Source: an uncultured archaeon
GTDB lineage: Archaea > Thermoproteota > Nitrososphaeria > Nitrososphaerales > CALBXV01
DNA length: 44,573 nucleotides
Direction: 5' to 3'
Assembly: GCA_937890045.1 (NCBI GenBank)
Contig: CALBXV010000083.1
Coordinates: forward strand, 1 to 44,573
Below, piece after piece: positions 16,879-24,908 of the stretch. The notes under the pieces are model-generated. The model searched no databases and was not told the DNA's origin. It saw only the letters and a list, made by a program, of their open reading frames with translations. Each line of letters opens with the position of its first letter. Within the stretch, counting starts at the first letter, position 1. The position numbers and the translations under genes are program-made.

Positions 16879-19458
16879 TTAAGTCTTAATTAACCACCCA
16901 TATGTTTCGTCTTTATAAATTAAGCTTGCAAAAATACCATCTTGGTCAAGTGCTACAGTATCAGTTAGCTTTTTTATTTTCTTTCCATTTCTTAAAAGGT
17001 GAATTGGATTGGTTCCACATTGACCTCCAATATCCCAAATATTTATTACATCGCTTGCAATCGGAGAAGGAGGTAAAGTTATATTTAATTGATTTGGTTC
17101 CATGCGAAGTAAAGTCAATGTATTGGAATCAGTAACATGACCTTCAGTAGGTAATGAAAAAGTCGCTCCCGAATATCTTGCAACATTACTAATTCTTAAA
17201 TCATCAATATAACCAGTATACATACTAGTTGTCAACAAATCATGTGCTGCACCAACCCACAATTCATTACGTTGATTATAATCAGTTGTATTAGAAACTG
17301 GAGTTTGTGCAGATACACCATCTATATATAGAGATAAGGTTCCCCCCTCTCTAACAGCAGCTACATGATGCCATTCATGTAAAGTAAAATTATGATCGGT
17401 ATGACTAGTAATATGGTCTGTTCCGCCAGTTCCAAATTTCAAATTAGTATGTGTTCCATTAATAGTACCAGTTTTCATTCTCCAACAACTGTTATTCCCT
17501 GGCCCTATTGCTGCAGTAGTATTACCTACAATTGGCTGATCCTGATCTTCAGTTTTATAAATCCAAGACTCTACAGTAAAATCTCCTGTACCAAAATTCC
17601 ACTTGTCGGACGCAGCTTGTTTTATAAAATCTCCTCCTGGCCCAGTAGTGGTAACTCCGGTGGCCACCGCTCCACCAAGTTTAAGAGAAGATGATCCAAA
17701 CTTTGTTATATCCGAATCAATTGCTGGAGCACCTGCTTTACCATTAGTCCCACCAGTACTATGGTCAATACCAGCAGTGAATGGCATTCGTGCATCATCT
17801 ACATTAAGTATTAACAACGTATCTTCATCTGGTTTCCAAGGTTCTGTTGGTGGTGTAAAATTTACTGTACTATCGTTTCCATCAGACCGTGTTCCCCCAT
17901 ACCTTGCAACTTTTGAAATACGAACATGATCTATATTACCTTTAAAATAATTATTACTTGAATCATTACCAATTACAAGACCACCACCACCAGTTGTATA
18001 ATCAGTATTATCAACTGCTATATTTCCAGAACCTGATGTCGGAGTAAAATATTGCACATCCATTGTAAAGTCTGCGGCTCCACCACCACCTAAATCAGCA
18101 TCTGCAATTGTAATTGTATCGTCAATTCTATGTCCTCGACCGGGTGTCCTAACATATACATTTGTAACATTACCTGAACCGTTAACAACAATATCAAATG
18201 TTCCTACTGTTGGCAATATACCATCATTATTACCATTACTGGGGTTTCCAAGTGATGTTCCATCACTTGTACCTGTTACATTAGTATATGTTCCTGCGGT
18301 TCTTAAAGCATCAGCAGCACTAAAATTATCCATTTGGTAATGACCGTATGCATCATCTTGGGTGGGGTGCTTTCCCATATTCCAGCTGGAATATGCATTA
18401 ATACCATTAACCCACATTGTCATACCATTATTTGTATTTCTAGTAACAGCTACATGAGCCCATTCATCTTTTTTTATAAGACCATGCGTTTGGCCGTCTT
18501 GGCCACGAGCTAATATATTCGTACCGCTGTCTTTAGTCGACGCATGATAAGTCCCAACATTACTTTGCCACACAAGATGTCCTACATCTACATCAGCAGC
18601 ATCCATGTCCAATCTCATTTCCATACTATGACCTGCAAATCCAATCATAGCTTTATTATCAAACCTCTCTGGTCGTATCCACATTTCAATTGTAAAAGGA
18701 TCAGTTCCAAAAGTCCAATCTTCATGGTCAAAACCAACTTCTGCTATTTGAATATTTTGTGAAAGTGAATTATCAAAATACATTGACTTAGCACCCACTT
18801 TATAATTTACAGTATCAATCATTGAAGCAGGAGGATCATTATTTGTTAAAGAACCAGCATCCCACCAATGAACTGTGTGTGCTTGAAAACTCTCATCTAT
18901 AGCTTGTTCCGTAGTACCACTTGAATCTTGAAATGAATTTATATATGCATTACTACTTGTATCGACATAGTATGATTTATTAGACTCCACGGTACCATGT
19001 GTCGTTAGGGTTGGTTGCCATTTACCATACTGTAAACTCCATCCGTCGGGAGTAACACCCGGTTGAAGACCTGTTAGTTTAGTAGCATCTAAAGAAAGTA
19101 TTTTAGGACTGGTTATAGCATTATCAAGAATCTTTGTAGTAGTAACAGCATTGTCTTGAATATGGGTTGACAATATTGTATTGTTTGAAACAGTACCAAC
19201 TGCATACTTTTCACCATGCTGTCTTACAATTATTTTTGTATCCATAGCAACACCCGGTACTTGGATATCACGACCACCATTAGAGGTGAGTAAACTAAAT
19301 GCATCAAAGCTCTGAATTAAACCACCAACTGAAACTTCAAGAGTATGAAGATATGCTGGTGATTGACTTAAAGTATAAATGTCCGTAATACCATCGCACG
19401 TAAACGTGTCGATTATAGCATCACCTTGTGTCGGTTCGTAACCTAGATAGTAACTCAT
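16879..19458 (-). CDS. Tail fibre with two LamG domains and C-terminal cap
   Basis: An 859-residue fibre. Residues 1-80 are the YLGYEP attachment and beta module, and 90-130 are fibre linker repeats (NAVTTTKILD, NAITSPKILS). The first LamG jellyroll spans roughly 188-375 (FGTDPFTIEMWI, DEWAHVAVTRN) and resumes at 475-545 (FKGNIDHVRISKVARYGG). It is interrupted by a GxG-type beta module at about 380-470. A second, complete LamG at 580-785 has FGTGDFTVESWI, WHHVAAVREGG and YIDDLRISNVARY. The cap module at about 788-859 ends ETYGWLIKT. LamG domains usually bind glycans, so this is a strong receptor-binding candidate. It overlaps no neighbour; a near-consensus late box lies just upstream. Confidence 0.88.
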   Translation of the reverse strand: MSYYLGYEPTQGDAIIDTFTCDGITDIYTLSQSPAYLHTLEVSVGGLIQSFDAFSLLTSNGGRDIQVPGVAMDTKIIVRQHGEKYAVGTVSNNTILSTHIQDNAVTTTKILDNAITSPKILSLDATKLTGLQPGVTPDGWSLQYGKWQPTLTTHGTVESNKSYYVDTSSNAYINSFQDSSGTTEQAIDESFQAHTVHWWDAGSLTNNDPPASMIDTVNYKVGAKSMYFDNSLSQNIQIAEVGFDHEDWTFGTDPFTIEMWIRPERFDNKAMIGFAGHSMEMRLDMDAADVDVGHLVWQSNVGTYHASTKDSGTNILARGQDGQTHGLIKKDEWAHVAVTRNTNNGMTMWVNGINAYSSWNMGKHPTQDDAYGHYQMDNFSAADALRTAGTYTNVTGTSDGTSLGNPSNGNNDGILPTVGTFDIVVNGSGNVTNVYVRTPGRGHRIDDTITIADADLGGGGAADFTMDVQYFTPTSGSGNIAVDNTDYTTGGGGLVIGNDSSNNYFKGNIDHVRISKVARYGGTRSDGNDSTVNFTPPTEPWKPDEDTLLILNVDDARMPFTAGIDHSTGGTNGKAGAPAIDSDITKFGSSSLKLGGAVATGVTTTGPGGDFIKQAASDKWNFGTGDFTVESWIYKTEDQDQPIVGNTTAAIGPGNNSCWRMKTGTINGTHTNLKFGTGGTDHITSHTDHNFTLHEWHHVAAVREGGTLSLYIDGVSAQTPVSNTTDYNQRNELWVGAAHDLLTTSMYTGYIDDLRISNVARYSGATFSLPTEGHVTDSNTLTLLRMEPNQLNITLPPSPIASDVINIWDIGGQCGTNPIHLLRNGKKIKKLTDTVALDQDGIFASLIYKDETYGWLIKT

Positions 19459-19461
19459 TTA

Positions 19462-19764
19462 TTATTCCTTTGGATATTTATCTTTTACGGCTTTATTTAC
19501 ATTATAAAAAGTGTCTACTTTTGTTAATGTACCATCATCCATAGCATGCCATAACATATCTAATTGATCTGCTATCGGAGGATATTCTACAACTCGTTTT
19601 CTTTGATATTCAGTAGCATCATAATCCGCTGTTAGTTTATCAAGTTCTATTTTAATTTTATCTTCATCAAGGGTAATTTTATTACCATCCTTATCAAATG
19701 CTGTAATTTCATCATCTATTGTTACAACATCAGTATGTGCAATTCTTATAGCCTGATCTCTCAT
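19462..19764 (-). CDS. Small fibre-cluster protein with YPPIADQLDMLWHA motif
   Basis: A 100-residue acidic protein whose second half, YQRKRVVEYPPIADQLDML followed by WHAMDDG and KAVKDKYPKE, is a motif I know from small proteins next to tail-fibre genes in many phages. The function is not established as far as I know; an assembly role is likely from context. Its start overlaps the stop of the 517-residue fibre by one base (TAATG), and it ends three bases before the LamG fibre. The trio is therefore probably translated together. Confidence 0.72.
   Translation of the reverse strand: MRDQAIRIAHTDVVTIDDEITAFDKDGNKITLDEDKIKIELDKLTADYDATEYQRKRVVEYPPIADQLDMLWHAMDDGTLTKVDTFYNVNKAVKDKYPKE
19475..19482 (-). 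promoter_or_regulatory. Near-consensus late promoter box (GATAAATA)
   Basis: The left-going strand reads GATAAATA 17 bases upstream of the LamG fibre start, inside the 3' end of the preceding gene. Late boxes of marine T4-like phages often vary at the first base. It could be chance in AT-rich DNA. Confidence 0.4.
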
Positions 19765-21317
19765 TATGCTGCTACCTCCAAAACTGTAATAGTTGAAATA
19801 CCTGTACCAGAACCATTTGATGCACCGGGTGATGCTGATCTATTAACATAAACAGTACAAGTTGAACCTGTAAATAAATGTGTTGCTGCAACTTGTACTT
19901 TATAAACTAATGTAGTATTAGTAACAACGGCAGGAACATCAATCTCGTGAAACGGCACAGGATGTGTTGCATGAAGTGGATCACTTCTAGTAAGACCACC
20001 CATTGCACCCTGTTCATCATTTCCACTTGTAGTATCTGTTCCAACTGTCATTGCGGTACCATCTCTTGTTAATCTCATATGCCAACCACCCCAACTATAG
20101 TTTGAAGTAGCACTACATGCGAGATGACCAAAAACAAGAAGCCTACTATTAGCAGCTGTTGTCGTAATACTAATTTCCATATCAGTTACATCAACAAAGG
20201 TATCTGAAGAAGTGGAAAATGCATTTGCTTTTGTATAAGTTTTTACTTGTTTAACAACTAAATTTGATAATGGTACAGTCCCTGTAAGATTACCAGCTGG
20301 TACATTAGTTAAAAGACCCGCATCCAATGCGGGTAATGCACCAATAAGATTACCAGCAGTTAAATTAGTTAAAGGACCTCCATCTCCCGCATATGTAATA
20401 CCTGAATTTATTGTCCCTGTAAGATTGGCTGCATTAACATTTGTTATAGCATTACCATCAATAGCAGCAGACGTTCCTGTAAGTTGGGCAGAGTCTAAAT
20501 TTGTTAGTCCACTACCATCACCAGTCAGTGAGGCTTGCACTCCTGTTAATTGACTTCCATCAAGGGCAGGCAACTGGCCAATAAGTCGATCACTAGGTAA
20601 TGTACCTACTCCGTTAATATTAGCTGCTGTTAAATTTGTTAATGCAGAACCATCACCTACAATATTGGCCGCAACATTAGTTAGTTTGCTTCCATCAAGT
20701 ATAGGAAGTGTTGCTGGGAAACGTGCGTCTGGAATTGTACCTGTTCCAAGATTACTAGCATTTAAATTTGTTAATGGATTACCATCCCCCGCATAAGTAA
20801 TCCCAGAATTAATTGTACCTGTAAGATTAGCTGCGTTGAGATTTGTTAAAGGACCGCCATCACCAGCGTAAGTAATACCTGAATTTATTGTCCCTGTAAG
20901 ATTGGCCGCGTTAAGATTAGTTATAGCATTACCATCAATAGCGGAAGATGTTCCTGAAAGTTCTGAAGCAACTAAACCAGTAATTAAGGCACCACTGCCC
21001 TGCAAGGTCATACCAGCTGGCATAGTTCCACTAAGATTAGCTGCGTTAAGATTTGTTAATGCTTGTGCATTACGTGCAGGTAGAATTGCAGGAAAAGCAG
21101 CATCGGGAATTGTTCCATTAATATTAGCTGCAGTAAGATTGGTAAATGCAGATGCATCACCGGCGGGCAAAGGTCCGGTAAGATTAGCTGCGGGAATGTT
21201 TATTAAATTACTTGCGTCTATTGCGGGTAGCTTTGCATTACTATCTAATTGCACCAACTGGTCAGCACCAGTTCCAACATCTTCCAGCATTGCAATATCT
21301 AATTTATCCAACGGCAT
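19764..21317 (-). CDS. Repeat-rich tail fibre (AANLTGT repeats)
   Basis: A 517-residue fibre. About residues 30-350 consist of more than a dozen imperfect repeats of roughly 15-25 residues, such as LTNLNAANLTGTINSGITYAG and variants with GDGSALTNLTAANINGT. These are typical of the slender triple-stranded beta shaft of phage fibres. From about residue 355 the repeats give way to a globular C-terminal domain (FVDVTDMEISITTTA, WHMRLTRDGT, TITVLEVAA), the likely tip. DNA repeats within the shaft (see the repeat entries) would allow length change by recombination. The gene overlaps the next one by one base and begins at the stop of the 114-residue upstream gene. Confidence 0.85.
   Translation of the reverse strand: MPLDKLDIAMLEDVGTGADQLVQLDSNAKLPAIDASNLINIPAANLTGPLPAGDASAFTNLTAANINGTIPDAAFPAILPARNAQALTNLNAANLSGTMPAGMTLQGSGALITGLVASELSGTSSAIDGNAITNLNAANLTGTINSGITYAGDGGPLTNLNAANLTGTINSGITYAGDGNPLTNLNASNLGTGTIPDARFPATLPILDGSKLTNVAANIVGDGSALTNLTAANINGVGTLPSDRLIGQLPALDGSQLTGVQASLTGDGSGLTNLDSAQLTGTSAAIDGNAITNVNAANLTGTINSGITYAGDGGPLTNLTAGNLIGALPALDAGLLTNVPAGNLTGTVPLSNLVVKQVKTYTKANAFSTSSDTFVDVTDMEISITTTAANSRLLVFGHLACSATSNYSWGGWHMRLTRDGTAMTVGTDTTSGNDEQGAMGGLTRSDPLHATHPVPFHEIDVPAVVTNTTLVYKVQVAATHLFTGSTCTVYVNRSASPGASNGSGTGISTITVLEVAA
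20395..20428 (-). repeat. 34-bp direct repeat, copy 1, in fibre shaft
   Basis: This 34-base stretch is exactly repeated at 20872-20905, 477 bases (159 codons) away and in the same reading frame. It encodes part of the NLTGTINSGITY shaft repeat. Recombination between copies would remove or add 159 residues without a frameshift. Confidence 0.8.
20872..20905 (-). repeat. 34-bp direct repeat, copy 2, in fibre shaft
   Basis: Second exact copy of the 34-base repeat at 20395-20428. Similarity continues less perfectly on both sides. Confidence 0.8.
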
Positions 21318-21661
21318 TAGTTAATCTCCATAAGACTTAAAGCAACATCAATTGAATTATCCGAAGATGATGTTATTTTTAAAACATCAGAAGCTTCCAT
21401 AATAATTTTTCCTGTCAATGCATTCAATGAAGCACCAGAAGGTACAGGTATCCCTTTACCTATATAAACATTATTTGCATTATTCCTCGGCGCTGCACTT
21501 GTGCTTTCCATTTCTATATCCATAGTAATAGTATTACTAAGAAGATTAGCTACTGAGATACCTAAAAGAACTGTTTTAGTTGTCGCAGTGAAAATGGTTT
21601 GAGCCGTACCTGCTGAGGTTGCAGCTCCTGACTTTGTAACTAATTTAAATACGTTTGCCAT
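21317..21661 (-). CDS. Small beta virion protein, paralogue of 27297-27626
   Basis: A 114-residue protein with VLLGISVANLLSNTITMDIE, a YIGKGIPVPSGASLNAL segment, then GKIIMEASDVLKITSS and VDVALSLMEIN. The same order of strands occurs in the 109-residue product at 27297-27626, so the two are paralogues. Small proteins of this kind are common beside fibre genes of marine phages. I would place it as a fibre or baseplate accessory, without a known function. It begins 17 bases after the 132-residue gene and its last base coincides with the start of the repeat-rich fibre. Confidence 0.7.
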   Translation of the reverse strand: MANVFKLVTKSGAATSAGTAQTIFTATTKTVLLGISVANLLSNTITMDIEMESTSAAPRNNANNVYIGKGIPVPSGASLNALTGKIIMEASDVLKITSSSDNSIDVALSLMEIN

Positions 21662-21678
21662 TTATTACTTCTCCTTTA

Positions 21679-22077
21679 TTATCCCAGCGATCCAAATGCT
21701 AATGAATACGCAATAGCTTCATCAACGGTGGAGTTAGTTATATTTACTTCAGCTGCATCAATCGCTGCTTGCAAGTCTGCCATTGAAGGATTAGACATAC
21801 TAGTTAATTCTTGACCAAGATAAATTATATAACAATTCTTACCTGTTGCTGGTGCTGTTATAAAATTAAAATTCGTCGTTCCAGTGGCTACAGTAAAATC
21901 AACACCCGGTTCTTGAATTTGACCATCCAATACAACTAATAAACTATTTTCATTAGACGAGAAATCCAAAGCCCAAGGACCTGTTTCAGAACCATCAAAG
22001 AGTGGAGTATTAACACCTGTACCGATGCTTTGCTTTGCAAATTCACCCCATTGTATTCCTCGACCAATATATGCCAT
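21679..22077 (-). CDS. Short fibre N-terminal-type protein
   Basis: A 132-residue protein with the YIGRGIQWGE opening, related to the Y(I/L)G-type N-termini of the larger fibres. A beta module (NSLLVVLDGQIQEPGVDF, then NCYIIYLGQEL) follows, then a short helical tail (MADLQAAIDAAEVNI). It looks like a fibre attachment module without shaft or tip. It may be a small adaptor, or a remnant of a longer fibre. The stop is clean and the gene is in frame with no sign of decay. Confidence 0.68.
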   Translation of the reverse strand: MAYIGRGIQWGEFAKQSIGTGVNTPLFDGSETGPWALDFSSNENSLLVVLDGQIQEPGVDFTVATGTTNFNFITAPATGKNCYIIYLGQELTSMSNPSMADLQAAIDAAEVNITNSTVDEAIAYSLAFGSLG

Positions 22078-22095
22078 TTAATTTTTCCTTTTAAA

Positions 22096-22626
22096 TTATA
22101 CGGTAGTATGAGTACCAATCAACCATCCGTTTGTTCCACCACTATAAATAAATTCTACATAAGCATCTTCTTCATCAAGATCCACATCTTGACTTGCAAC
22201 TCTCTGTATTTTTTCCCCATTACCTAACACACAGCAAACATTTGTATCAAAAGTTCCTGCCATATCTAGAAAAATAACTGTATCTCCATAATCAGGACCG
22301 GCTGGTAATGTTGCATTAATTGCAGCACTGGTTGTATCAACCATATATGACTTTCCTGCTTCTGCTGTAAAATGAGCACTTTTATTTTCCCATGCCTTTA
22401 CACCACCAGCTTTAAGTTGAGCTCCTCCAACATTTAATCCAGTAGCATCTGCAACAGTTATACTGTGACCTGCAGCTACAGTAACATTACCTTCTAACTT
22501 AGTAAGTGCTAAAGTATCTACAGTTAAAGTTGTAGAACTCGGTACTATAATAGTTGAAGTAGATTGGCTACGCAATTCATTAATATATAATCGTGAATTG
22601 AGTCCATCTAAATCTATTTGTGGCAT
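22096..22626 (-). CDS. Short fibre ending in cap module
   Basis: A 176-residue protein. Residues 1-70 are Thr/Val-rich beta (TIIVPSSTTLTVDTLALTKL). Residues 93-171 are the cap module (DTTSAAINATLPAGPDYGD, NGEKIQRVASQD, GGTNGWLIGT). It has two adjacent Cys (131-132). It is probably a short fibre or spike accessory. An exact late promoter box lies 28 bases upstream, so it leads the transcript through the 132-, 114- and 517-residue genes. Confidence 0.7.
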   Translation of the reverse strand: MPQIDLDGLNSRLYINELRSQSTSTIIVPSSTTLTVDTLALTKLEGNVTVAAGHSITVADATGLNVGGAQLKAGGVKAWENKSAHFTAEAGKSYMVDTTSAAINATLPAGPDYGDTVIFLDMAGTFDTNVCCVLGNGEKIQRVASQDVDLDEEDAYVEFIYSGGTNGWLIGTHTTV

Positions 22627-22653
22627 TCGTTTATCTCCAATGTTTCTTTCTTA

Positions 22654-22661
22654 TATTTATA
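22654..22661 (-). promoter_or_regulatory. T4-type late promoter box
   Basis: An exact TATAAATA on the left-going strand in the 43-base gap upstream of the 22096-22626 gene. Confidence 0.75.
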
Positions 22662-22669
22662 CAGTTTAA

Positions 22670-23554
22670 TTAACTAATTTTTCTTCGATAGATAATAAAT
22701 TTTGGACTATTTGTACCACCAAGGTGAACCTCAGGTCCTTTAAAAGAATTAGAGCCATCACCAATTCGTATTCCTGTCATTGGTTCTACATTTGTACTCC
22801 AACAATGGTGATGCGAAGTATAAACTTCTCCCATATTCACATTACGTTGACCACTAGTACCAAACATTGCTTTTTGATATGGTCTTGCAGGATCCATAAA
22901 TGTAAACTCACCAAAATGAGCATCTCCTGCCTCAGCACCTGTAAATGTATTAGTATGTGATAAATTTATATAGGATGTAATTTCACGAATAGCTGTATGA
23001 GTTGTATTGTATGCAAAATGAGTTGTTCCTGTATAAGTAGAAGTAAGTGCTGTAGGAGTAGCACCTGTCATAATATTCATCTTGAGTTCCAAGTCACTAC
23101 CTTGTCGAATATCTCTCCATGTAAGCATATAATCATATCCTAAGTCAACATTATTCTGAAGCATATTAATATAGCTTCCTGAAGATGAAGTGACTGTATG
23201 TGTTTCAATCCATTCCCATTGATTTTTAGCAGTTACTGGTGTAGTCCATTCTGGTACATTATCACCACCCATAGTCAAGACTTGTCCCTGAGTACCCTTC
23301 GGTAGTTTTGCCAATGTACCTGCCCCACTAGCATAAAAAACATCCCCTTTAACTATGGATCCACCAACATTTATTTTTCCACCTGTAACTGCACTATCGG
23401 CTAGCTTTGACGTAACAACAGCATTATCCTTTAGTTCGGTAGCAGTAACTGCATCTGTTGCAATATCACCTTCAACAATAGAATCAGTACCTAAATTAAC
23501 CCAATTTACGGTAGCACCTGTTATTGTACCATCACCATCTATTACAACTGCCAT
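22670..23554 (-). CDS. Tail fibre with globular beta C-terminus
   Basis: A 294-residue fibre. Residues 20-70 are linker repeats (DAVTATELKDNAVVTSKLAD, AVTGGKI). A connector around 80-110 has LAKLPKGTQGQVLTMGGDN then PEWTTP, nearly the same as in the 25922 fibre (LPKGTAAQYLRM, APEW). Residues 115-294 form a beta-rich tip with HHHCW near residue 246 and a KFIIYRRKIS ending, a tip type common in phage fibres. It is probably receptor-binding. A small run of His and Cys in the tip could bind metal, as in T4 gp37 and gp12-type tips, but the HxH spacing is not the classic one. Confidence 0.78.
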   Translation of the reverse strand: MAVVIDGDGTITGATVNWVNLGTDSIVEGDIATDAVTATELKDNAVVTSKLADSAVTGGKINVGGSIVKGDVFYASGAGTLAKLPKGTQGQVLTMGGDNVPEWTTPVTAKNQWEWIETHTVTSSSGSYINMLQNNVDLGYDYMLTWRDIRQGSDLELKMNIMTGATPTALTSTYTGTTHFAYNTTHTAIREITSYINLSHTNTFTGAEAGDAHFGEFTFMDPARPYQKAMFGTSGQRNVNMGEVYTSHHHCWSTNVEPMTGIRIGDGSNSFKGPEVHLGGTNSPKFIIYRRKIS

Positions 23555-23568
23555 CTCTTATCTCCTTG

Positions 23569-24057
23569 TTAAATAACAGTTTTATATGTTATGTCGTAAG
23601 CAATGAAATCATCCATAGTTGTTATACTATTAATTTCAATTTCTTTTGTATTATTTTCTGCTCTCAAATTAGCACGATAAGTTTTAATATTATCTGGCAT
23701 AGGAGTACCACCCTCAACTTCACGATGTGTCATCCAATCATATTTGTTTAAAAGTTCTTCTACTCTTTGAAATACAGCAATTAACATTTCCTCTTTCAAA
23801 AGAGCAAGATCCTTTTCTTCAATAACAGGTGTTCCTTCTACACCATTCTCACTAACTACATAAGTAACTGATGTTTTATTATAATACCGGTCATCATATT
23901 CTGCTTCTGTATAAGGCAACAGATTAATATTCTTTAATTCAACTGATGACCATTTCGTAAAAATATCCTCAGGATGTTGAATACCAGAATCATCAATAAA
24001 GGGTTCGGGATTAGAAAAAATTTTATCCACTTTATTATTTTTTATTAAGGCCCACAT
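23569..24057 (-). CDS. Tail-fibre assembly chaperone-like protein
   Basis: A 162-residue protein. The N-terminal half (MWALIKNNKVDKIFSNPEPF, then HPEDIFTKWSSVELKNI) is a beta domain I have often seen at the start of phage fibre-assembly proteins. The C-terminal helical half has QRVEELLNKYDWMTHREVE followed by IKTYRANLRAE, matching the DW...R...YR..LR motif of the Phage_tail_APC group. Its likely client is the 294-residue fibre, 14 bases downstream. It resembles 1091-1546 in organisation more than it does the long partners of the Cys-rich proteins. Confidence 0.65.
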   Translation of the reverse strand: MWALIKNNKVDKIFSNPEPFIDDSGIQHPEDIFTKWSSVELKNINLLPYTEAEYDDRYYNKTSVTYVVSENGVEGTPVIEEKDLALLKEEMLIAVFQRVEELLNKYDWMTHREVEGGTPMPDNIKTYRANLRAENNTKEIEINSITTMDDFIAYDITYKTVI

Positions 24058-24062
24058 AATTA

Positions 24063-24875
24063 TTATTTCCCCTTTTCTTTCTTTTTATAAATATATTGAT
24101 GATTAATAATTGCATCAACACCAATACGTTTTAGCGTATGCTTATGTTCGTTTTGAAATGTTTCTACCATACTATCTAAAAAATTATGCATACTTTGAAC
24201 GCTTGGAAATTTATTTTCATCTAATTCTTTTTTTATACTATCCATATATTGTCGTGTCAATCTTTCACCTATCATTGGGTGAATACCAAATTGTTCCCAA
24301 TACTCAGCAGTCGATATAGCAATCATATTAGAGGACAACAAATTTTGTATCGCCTGTCTGAACCCCATTCGTATTGCATGATGAATTTCTGTCTTTTCAA
24401 AATCTTCTTCATCCCAATCTTTTGGTATATTATGTGATTCACAAATTTGATCGTATATATCTTGATATATTCCAATCTCTTTCATTGTATTCTCTGCAGC
24501 TGATTGCATATTAATTATTGCACATCTAGTTTCCTCTGCTTTTACATGATCTAGTTTATCATCGCTTTCTTCCCATCTCTCTATTTCAATTTTTTGTTTT
24601 TTTGTTTTAAAATGTAACTCAAGTAAAGCGTTTCGTTTTGTTTCAATTTGTACTAAACATTGTTTAAGCTGTCTGTATGGACTGTCCGACAACATGGTCA
24701 TTGTTTGTAATGTAGATGTTGTCTGACTATTTTGCCTACCGACTGCTAATGTACCTTTATATAAATCTGGTAATCTATCACAAATCTTTTTAACTGCTTC
24801 TTTACCAAGACTATGACTAGGCATCAAACCACTTATAACAGATTCAGAAATTATCAATTCATTATTTTTATCCAT
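24063..24875 (-). CDS. Helical hypothetical protein
   Basis: A 270-residue, strongly helical, charged protein (for example ALLELHFKTKKQKIEIERWE and YMDSIKKELDENKFPS) with a lysine-rich end (YKKKEKGK). I see no signal peptide, membrane segment or enzyme motif, and it does not look like a fibre. It is one of the few non-beta products of this cluster. It has its own late promoter 17 bases upstream and ends five bases before the small chaperone-like gene. An assembly-scaffold or internal virion role is possible, but I cannot name it. Confidence 0.6.
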   Translation of the reverse strand: MDKNNELIISESVISGLMPSHSLGKEAVKKICDRLPDLYKGTLAVGRQNSQTTSTLQTMTMLSDSPYRQLKQCLVQIETKRNALLELHFKTKKQKIEIERWEESDDKLDHVKAEETRCAIINMQSAAENTMKEIGIYQDIYDQICESHNIPKDWDEEDFEKTEIHHAIRMGFRQAIQNLLSSNMIAISTAEYWEQFGIHPMIGERLTRQYMDSIKKELDENKFPSVQSMHNFLDSMVETFQNEHKHTLKRIGVDAIINHQYIYKKKEKGK

Positions 24876-24891
24876 TAAACCTCTCTTTCAT

Positions 24892-24899
24892 TATTTATA
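24892..24899 (-). promoter_or_regulatory. T4-type late promoter box
   Basis: An exact TATAAATA on the left-going strand, 17 bases upstream of the 24063-24875 gene. Confidence 0.75.
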
Positions 24900-24908
24900 A
24901 TAATATTA

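Noticed and set aside
21679..22077. Broken, truncated fibre gene
   Set aside because: It is intact with clean start and stop, normal spacing and no remnant of a shaft downstream, so a small complete gene is likelier.
24086..24093. Right-facing TATAAATA as a late promoter
   Set aside because: It lies inside a left-going gene and faces no right-going gene within reach, so chance in AT-rich DNA is likelier.
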